Assembly: GCA_024226315.1 (NCBI GenBank)
Contig: JAAELT010000333.1
Location: 123,002-187,001 of the forward strand
Reading direction: 5' to 3'
Length of the DNA: 64,000 nucleotides
From: a bacterium
GTDB lineage: Bacteria > Acidobacteriota > Thermoanaerobaculia > Multivoradales > J023
A program made the position numbers and the translations under genes. Below the pieces are notes generated by a model. It was not told the DNA's origin and did no database searches. It saw nothing but the letters and a program-made list of their open reading frames with translations. This document shows positions 56,089 through 64,000 of this stretch, piece by piece (the first letter of the stretch is position 1; each line of letters begins with the position of its first letter).

Positions 56089-57476
56089 TGCGATGTCCCA
56101 CGAGCGATGACTGGATGCTGCTGTCGATCGACCAGGTCGGCGGGGGCGAGGCCCGCCGGAGACGCGCCCACCTGGAAGGCTGCGGCGCCTGCCGCGAGAT
56201 CTTCGCGCGGGCGAGCCGCGAGCACGCCCAGCTGAAACGCCTCTATCGGGCGACGGACCAGGGCCACGAAGCGCTGCGCGAGCAGCTGATGGACGCGCTG
56301 CCGGAGGCGCCGCCCCGCCCACGAGCCGCGGAACCGCGGGATCGCCGGCGGCGATGGACCTCAGGCCTCGCGCCGCTGCCGCGGCGCACCGCGTGGGCGA
56401 TGGCCGCGGCGGCGGCGGTCGCGGCCGCGGCCTTCCTCTTCGTGGGCCACGGCGAGAGTGTCGCCTTCGGCCAGGTCGCCCGCCATTTCCAGAACGTCGA
56501 GACCATCGTCTGCCACATGACGCGCACCATCACCGGCAACGACCGGCCATTCGAGGTCGACGGTAGGCTGTACTTCTCGGCCGATCACGGCAGCCTCGCC
56601 ACCTTCTACGTCGAGGGTTTGAACGTCCTCACCGTCTGGGCCCCGGCCGGGGGACCGCTGGTGCGCGTCAACCACGGCAGGCGGCCTACCTACTCGGTGA
56701 TCCAGATGTCCGACGACGATCCGGACGCGCCCTGGCGCAAGGGGCCCGGAGGCCATCTCAAGGGCTTGAGGTCGCTCACCGAGGATGCCGGCGTGCCGCT
56801 CGCCGAGCGGCTCTTCGACGGGCGCCAGGTCCAAGGGTTCGAGATCCCGGGCGACAAGCTGGGGCTCGAAGATCCGACGGCGAGCGCCGAGATCTGGGTC
56901 GAGAAAGCCACCGGTCTGCCGGTGAGCTATACCTTGACCGCGGCGTGGCCGGTGCCCGGCCAGCGGGTGGTCGAGACCTTCGACCGCTTCGAGTGGAACA
57001 CGCCGCTTCCGGCGGCCATCTTCGAGCCGTCGATCCCCGAGGGGTACACCCAGGTCGATCTCGACATGCCGCCGGCGGACGAGGAGGCGCTGGTCAGAGG
57101 GTTGCGGGTCTTCGCCGAGCTGTCCGGGGGTTCCTATCCCGAGTCGTTGGCTTCCTATCCCGAGTCGTTGAGCCAGGTCCGGGTCAACAAGGAGCTGGAA
57201 ACGATCCTCGTCGAGCGCTACGGCGGGGACGATTTCGACCCCTCGAGCCCGCTCTACGAGGAGGCGCTGCAGAAGATCGTGACGGTCGGGAACGCGTGCC
57301 GCTTCTACTCGGACCTGGTGAAGGGCGGCCGCGAGCCGGAGTATTTCGGAGCCGGGGTGCGCGCCGGCGACGCCGAGAGCGTGCTGCTCGAGTGGCGCCT
57401 CGACGACGGCGGCACCCGGGTCATCTACGGCGACTTGTACGCCGAAACACTGCCCGCGGACGGGCACGATGAATGA
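56088..57476 (+). CDS. membrane anti-sigma factor with a LolA/RseB-like outer domain
   Basis: 462 residues. The N terminus carries a zinc-finger-like HLEGCGACREIF (His-x3-Cys-x2-Cys) typical of anti-sigma domains. A transmembrane helix (AMAAAAAVAAAAFLFVG, near residue 110) leads to a beta-rich extracytoplasmic part (TIVCHMTRTITGNDRPFEVD, KLGLEDPTASAEIWVEKATG, then LPVSYTL). A 7-residue direct duplication (SYPESLA, SYPESLS) is visible at about 350. The start overlaps the sigma gene stop. It should hold the sigma factor inactive until an envelope signal arrives. Confidence 0.8.
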   Translation: MRCPTSDDWMLLSIDQVGGGEARRRRAHLEGCGACREIFARASREHAQLKRLYRATDQGHEALREQLMDALPEAPPRPRAAEPRDRRRRWTSGLAPLPRRTAWAMAAAAAVAAAAFLFVGHGESVAFGQVARHFQNVETIVCHMTRTITGNDRPFEVDGRLYFSADHGSLATFYVEGLNVLTVWAPAGGPLVRVNHGRRPTYSVIQMSDDDPDAPWRKGPGGHLKGLRSLTEDAGVPLAERLFDGRQVQGFEIPGDKLGLEDPTASAEIWVEKATGLPVSYTLTAAWPVPGQRVVETFDRFEWNTPLPAAIFEPSIPEGYTQVDLDMPPADEEALVRGLRVFAELSGGSYPESLASYPESLSQVRVNKELETILVERYGGDDFDPSSPLYEEALQKIVTVGNACRFYSDLVKGGREPEYFGAGVRAGDAESVLLEWRLDDGGTRVIYGDLYAETLPADGHDE

Positions 57477-57531
57477 ATGCCCGGGGACGGGCACGGTGGA
57501 TGAATCGGGGCAACTGAAAGGAGACTCGAGA

Positions 57532-58470
57532 ATGTACACAGCGAGGATCTTTCTCTCTTCGTTGGCGATCCTGGCGCTGGCCGCTTCCTCGGCTGCCGTC
57601 CCCCCGGAGGGGGACCAACTTCCAGTGGTCGGCAAGGACTATCAAGAGCACGTCGCGAAGGGACGCCGGTTGCTGAAAGAGAGGCAATACGACCAGGCGA
57701 TCGCCGAGCTCGAGAAGGCCGAATCCCTGGCCCCCGGCCAGTCGCTGGCCGCGCTGTCGGTTCTGGCCAGGGCCTATCGAGAGACCGACCGAACCGCGGA
57801 GGCCATCGAGGCCCACCGGCGCTTCCTGGCGGCGGCGACGGATCCCGAGCTGACCGCCAAGGCCTCCAACATGCTCGGCGTCATCTTGCTGCGCCGGACA
57901 TCGGTGGAGCCCGGCGATCTCAGGGAAAGCGAGCAGGCTTTCAGGAAGGCGCTGGAGCTCCGACCTCGAGAGGCCTGCCGAGCGCGGCTCAATCTCGCCG
58001 AGGTTCTCTACCGTGCCGGCGATGAAGACGCGGCGCTCGGGGTGCTGGAGAAATATCCCCACTCCGAACCGGCCGATTCCTGGCGGCGCCTCGCCACGGT
58101 CCCGGTCTCGGATCACATCTATGATCAGCTGACGGAGCTGCTGCTGGCCAGGGACCCCGAGACCCCGGTCTATTTCCAGGGCTCCGTCTCCAAGCCCCAG
58201 AAGATCAGCGCGCCTCAGCCGTTCTACACCCGGTTGGCCGCGAAGAATCGAATCGAGGGCAGGGTGATTCTGCGGACCGTCATCGACCGACGGGGGCATG
58301 TCGCGCGGGTGGAGGTCCTGAAAGGCCTGCCGCTTGGGTTGACGGAGGTGGCGGTCGAGGCCGTCGAGCAATGGAGATTCAACCCGGCCACCTTCCGCGG
58401 CCGACCCGTCGCGCTGTACTACAACCTGACGATCAACTTCAGGTTGCCGCCCGAAGCCGGCCAGAGCTGA
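57532..58470 (+). CDS. TPR protein with a TonB C-terminal domain
   Basis: 312 residues with a signal peptide (FLSSLAILALAASSAA), TPR units (residues about 30-170) and a C-terminal TonB-like domain (RVILRTVIDRRGHVARVEVL, then VEAVEQWRFNPATF). It lacks the N-terminal membrane anchor and Pro-rich stretch of true TonB, so it probably works in the periplasm as an adaptor. AAGGAGA precedes the ATG. It follows the anti-sigma gene by 55 bases. Confidence 0.8.
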   Translation: MYTARIFLSSLAILALAASSAAVPPEGDQLPVVGKDYQEHVAKGRRLLKERQYDQAIAELEKAESLAPGQSLAALSVLARAYRETDRTAEAIEAHRRFLAAATDPELTAKASNMLGVILLRRTSVEPGDLRESEQAFRKALELRPREACRARLNLAEVLYRAGDEDAALGVLEKYPHSEPADSWRRLATVPVSDHIYDQLTELLLARDPETPVYFQGSVSKPQKISAPQPFYTRLAAKNRIEGRVILRTVIDRRGHVARVEVLKGLPLGLTEVAVEAVEQWRFNPATFRGRPVALYYNLTINFRLPPEAGQS

Positions 58471-58498
58471 GGCCCCGGGCGGGCAGCATCATGGACGG

Positions 58499-62155
<3,657 letters not shown>

Positions 62156-62210
62156 TCGAGAATCTCCTTTTGGGTGCCAAGAATAGCCGGCCCACCACCG
62201 GTCGGAAGAC

Positions 62211-63233
62211 CTATAAACGGGCGTGCAGGCGCCTGGCCTGCTCCGCCGCCTTTGCCCTGACCTCGCCGGCGTCGACACGGGTCGGCTTGCCGCCGGTGAA
62301 CACCACCTCGCCGTCGATCACGATCTCGAGCGGCCGCGCGCCCGGAGTGAAAGCCAGATGCCAGGGATCCATCGGCTCGTACGACCAGGTGACGAGATCT
62401 TCTCTGGCCTCCGGCACCAGGTTCCAACCGTTCTCCAGCCAGCCCCAGGTCGTCTCCGGCGTGGCGAGCACGTCGACCTCGCGGTGCTTGACGTAGGCCA
62501 GGCGGAACTCCTCGATCATGTTGCCGCCGATGCCGTCGGAGCCCAGGACCACCGGGTTGTGAAACCTGAACGGCCGGGCGTAGCCGACGGCATTGTTCAT
62601 GTTGGACCGGGTGTTGTGCTGGAGGGTGCCCTCGAGATCGTGGTCGTCCGGGATGTGAATGCAGTGGGCGAGCAGCCAGTCGTCGCGGGTCAGGCCGGCC
62701 AGACGCTGGGGCGCGTCGACGTCGCCGAGCCCCTCGGCGACATGGATGTGGGCGCCGACCCCCAGGTCGGAGGCCAACGCGGCCGCGGCCGCCAGGGTTT
62801 CGTCGCTGCAGGTGAACGCGGCGTGAATTCCGACCAGGCCTCTGCCCCCCGCGCGCAGAAAGCGCTCGTTTTCCTCCAACCCGCGGCGGGCGCCGTCGGC
62901 ACCGTGGCGATCGGTCACGCCGTAGGCGCAGACCACGCGCACCCCCACCTCGGCGCAGGCCTCGGCGATCGCCGCCAGCGATCCCTCGATGGCGTTGGGC
63001 GACTCGTGATGGTCGACGATGGCGGTGGTTCCCGCCTCCAGGGCCTCGAGCGCGCCGAGCATCGCCGACCACCGGATCATCTCCAGATCCAGCGCCGCGT
63101 CCAGCCGCCACCAGATCTGTTCCAGGATCTCTTGGAAGTCGGTCGGCGTTTTGGGCGGCGGCGGCATGCCGCGCGCCAGGGACGAGTACAGGTGATGGTG
63201 GGCACAGACCAGGCCCGGGGTCGTGTTGCTCAT
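62211..63233 (-). CDS. SsnA-like amidohydrolase, N-terminally short
   Basis: 340 residues. It begins almost at the metal-binding segment (TPGLVCAHHHLYSSLARGMP) and continues with the amidohydrolase core: AGTTAIVDHHESP, GIHAAFTCSDETLAAA, GAHIHVAEGLGDVD, AHCIHIPDDH and VLGSDGIGGNM (catalytic Asp). The roughly 60 N-terminal residues that form the usual beta-sandwich half are missing, and no alternative upstream start supplies them. SsnA is a putative aminohydrolase encoded beside ygfK in other bacteria. It ends 56 bases before the ygfK start, on the same strand. Confidence 0.75.
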   Translation of the reverse strand: MSNTTPGLVCAHHHLYSSLARGMPPPPKTPTDFQEILEQIWWRLDAALDLEMIRWSAMLGALEALEAGTTAIVDHHESPNAIEGSLAAIAEACAEVGVRVVCAYGVTDRHGADGARRGLEENERFLRAGGRGLVGIHAAFTCSDETLAAAAALASDLGVGAHIHVAEGLGDVDAPQRLAGLTRDDWLLAHCIHIPDDHDLEGTLQHNTRSNMNNAVGYARPFRFHNPVVLGSDGIGGNMIEEFRLAYVKHREVDVLATPETTWGWLENGWNLVPEAREDLVTWSYEPMDPWHLAFTPGARPLEIVIDGEVVFTGGKPTRVDAGEVRAKAAEQARRLHARL

Positions 63234-63585
63234 CGTGGGTCTCCAACGCGGCTGTTCGCAGCGAGCTGCCGGCTAACGGCGCAGTACACTAGCGTCAACA
63301 CCTGCTAGCTTAACAGCAGGCTGGCCCACACAGCTTGCGGATGCTACGGTCTATCCGGCCTGATTCCCGATCGCCGCTTGCGCCGCGTTCGGCAGGCTGT
63401 CGAGGAGCTCGAGGCCCATCTTTTCCAGGTGCCAGAACGGCCTGCCCAAAGCCGGTCGGCGAAGGTCTGGTTGCCTTGCGTCGAGACCGGAAAGCTTACA
63501 GCAGGAGGCATGGCACCCGCTCTCAGGCTATGATCACCGGTACACGCGAGCAGTAGGAACGAGTCTTTTTCCGGAGAGCACGACC
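63234..63585. other. 352-bp divergent intergenic region
   Basis: It lies between the ssnA-like gene (minus) and xdhA (plus) and must hold both promoters. A small hairpin CCTGCT/AGCAGG sits near 63301-63320. No coding frame is convincing, although the ssnA-like gene lacks its usual N-terminal part and remnants might be expected here. Confidence 0.5.
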
Positions 63586-64000
63586 ATGACGGCTACGAAA
63601 CGGTCCGGTTCCGAGGCTTCGAGCGATCCGATCCGGTTCGTTCTGGACGGCGAGGTCGAGACCGTCCGCGGCATCGACCCGAACACCACGGTCCTGAGCT
63701 ACCTGCGCGAGACGCTGCGTCGAACCGGCACCAAGGAAGGTTGCGCGGAGGGCGACTGCGGTGCTTGCACGGTGGTCCTCGGTGAGCTCGACGGCGACCG
63801 GGTCCGGTTCCGCGCGATCAACTCCTGCATCCAGCTCGTGCCGACGCTCGACGGCAAGGAGCTGTTCACCGTCGAGAGCCTGAAGCGCCCGGACGGCGAC
63901 GCCCCGCCAGAGGCGGGCAAACGGAACCTCCACGCGGCCCCGCAGGCGAGTGTCGCCAGCCACGGGGCGCAGTGCGGCTTCTGCACGTCGGGAATCGGCA
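63586..64000 (+). CDS. xdhA: xanthine dehydrogenase small subunit XdhA, N-terminal part (runs off right edge)
   Basis: 138 residues are visible. After a short lead comes the plant-type [2Fe-2S] ferredoxin domain (GTKEGCAEGDCGACTVV). The beginning of the second, all-helical cluster domain follows (SHGAQCGFCTSGIG). The text VLSYLRETLRRTGTKEGCAE and FRAINSCIQLVPTLDGKELF is typical of XdhA, which carries FAD further on. With the large molybdenum subunit it oxidises hypoxanthine and xanthine. Its placement beside ygfK and the ssnA-like gene makes it a candidate partner of a selenium-modified hydroxylase. Confidence 0.9.
   Translation, partial: MTATKRSGSEASSDPIRFVLDGEVETVRGIDPNTTVLSYLRETLRRTGTKEGCAEGDCGACTVVLGELDGDRVRFRAINSCIQLVPTLDGKELFTVESLKRPDGDAPPEAGKRNLHAAPQASVASHGAQCGFCTSGIG

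Overview
The window is GC-rich bacterial chromosome. It carries large serine/threonine kinases fused to TPR or winged-helix domains, an ECF sigma factor overlapping a kinase gene, several EF-hand/dockerin-like secreted proteins, and fused MFS/spermidine-synthase-like membrane proteins. Together these suggest an Acidobacteriota-like (perhaps Thermoanaerobaculia-like) or similar soil/sediment lineage. That placement is inference: there is no rRNA or ribosomal protein gene here to anchor it. No phage, rRNA, intact insertion sequence or CRISPR array was seen.

Layout. 0-6 kb: a cysteine-rich secreted-type serine protease protein and a winged-helix/kinase/TPR regulator, converging on a perfect 16-bp hairpin. 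6-10.4 kb: a CAT-like acetyltransferase and glycogen enzymes (glgX, malQ). 10.4-12.2 kb: repeat-rich ground with two small hypothetical genes and a TetR remnant. 12.2-17.6 kb: two tandem spermidine-synthase-like membrane paralogues. 17.7-26.7 kb, minus strand: a RiPP/bacteriocin-type cluster. It has two 39-residue precursor peptides with near-identical double-glycine leaders and unrelated 9-residue cores, two graspetide-type ATP-grasp ligases, a secreted PQQ-type beta-propeller, a C39-peptidase ABC exporter, and an HlyD-type adaptor with extra N-terminal sensory-like domains. 26.8-28.8 kb: an RND-type adaptor and a ChaN-like protein.

28.8-41 kb is a selenium island: selB, selC (tRNA-Sec), selA, a LysR regulator, a PhnCDE-like ABC importer (probably for selenium oxyanion), senB and senA (selenoneine pathway), and a selD that is itself a selenoprotein (in-frame UGA at codon 21 followed by a SECIS-like hairpin). 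At 43.4 kb a DUF3179 protein reads through an in-frame UGA at the position of the family's conserved Cys, also with a downstream hairpin, so it is very probably a second selenoprotein. At the right edge, ygfK, an ssnA-like amidohydrolase and the start of xdhA form the purine/molybdenum-hydroxylase set that travels with selenium-dependent hydroxylases. The window therefore touches three uses of selenium: selenocysteine, selenoneine and, less certainly, a labile selenium cofactor.

44.7-51 kb: two EF-hand secreted proteins, a sigma factor/kinase pair and an NCS2 nucleobase permease. 51-55.5 kb is accessory: toxin-antitoxin genes (one toxin mostly deleted), arrays of 41-42-bp degenerate repeats, lower-GC orphan genes, and a patch built from fragments of the permease and possibly ygfK. 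55.5-58.5 kb: an ECF sigma/anti-sigma pair and a TPR-TonB protein.
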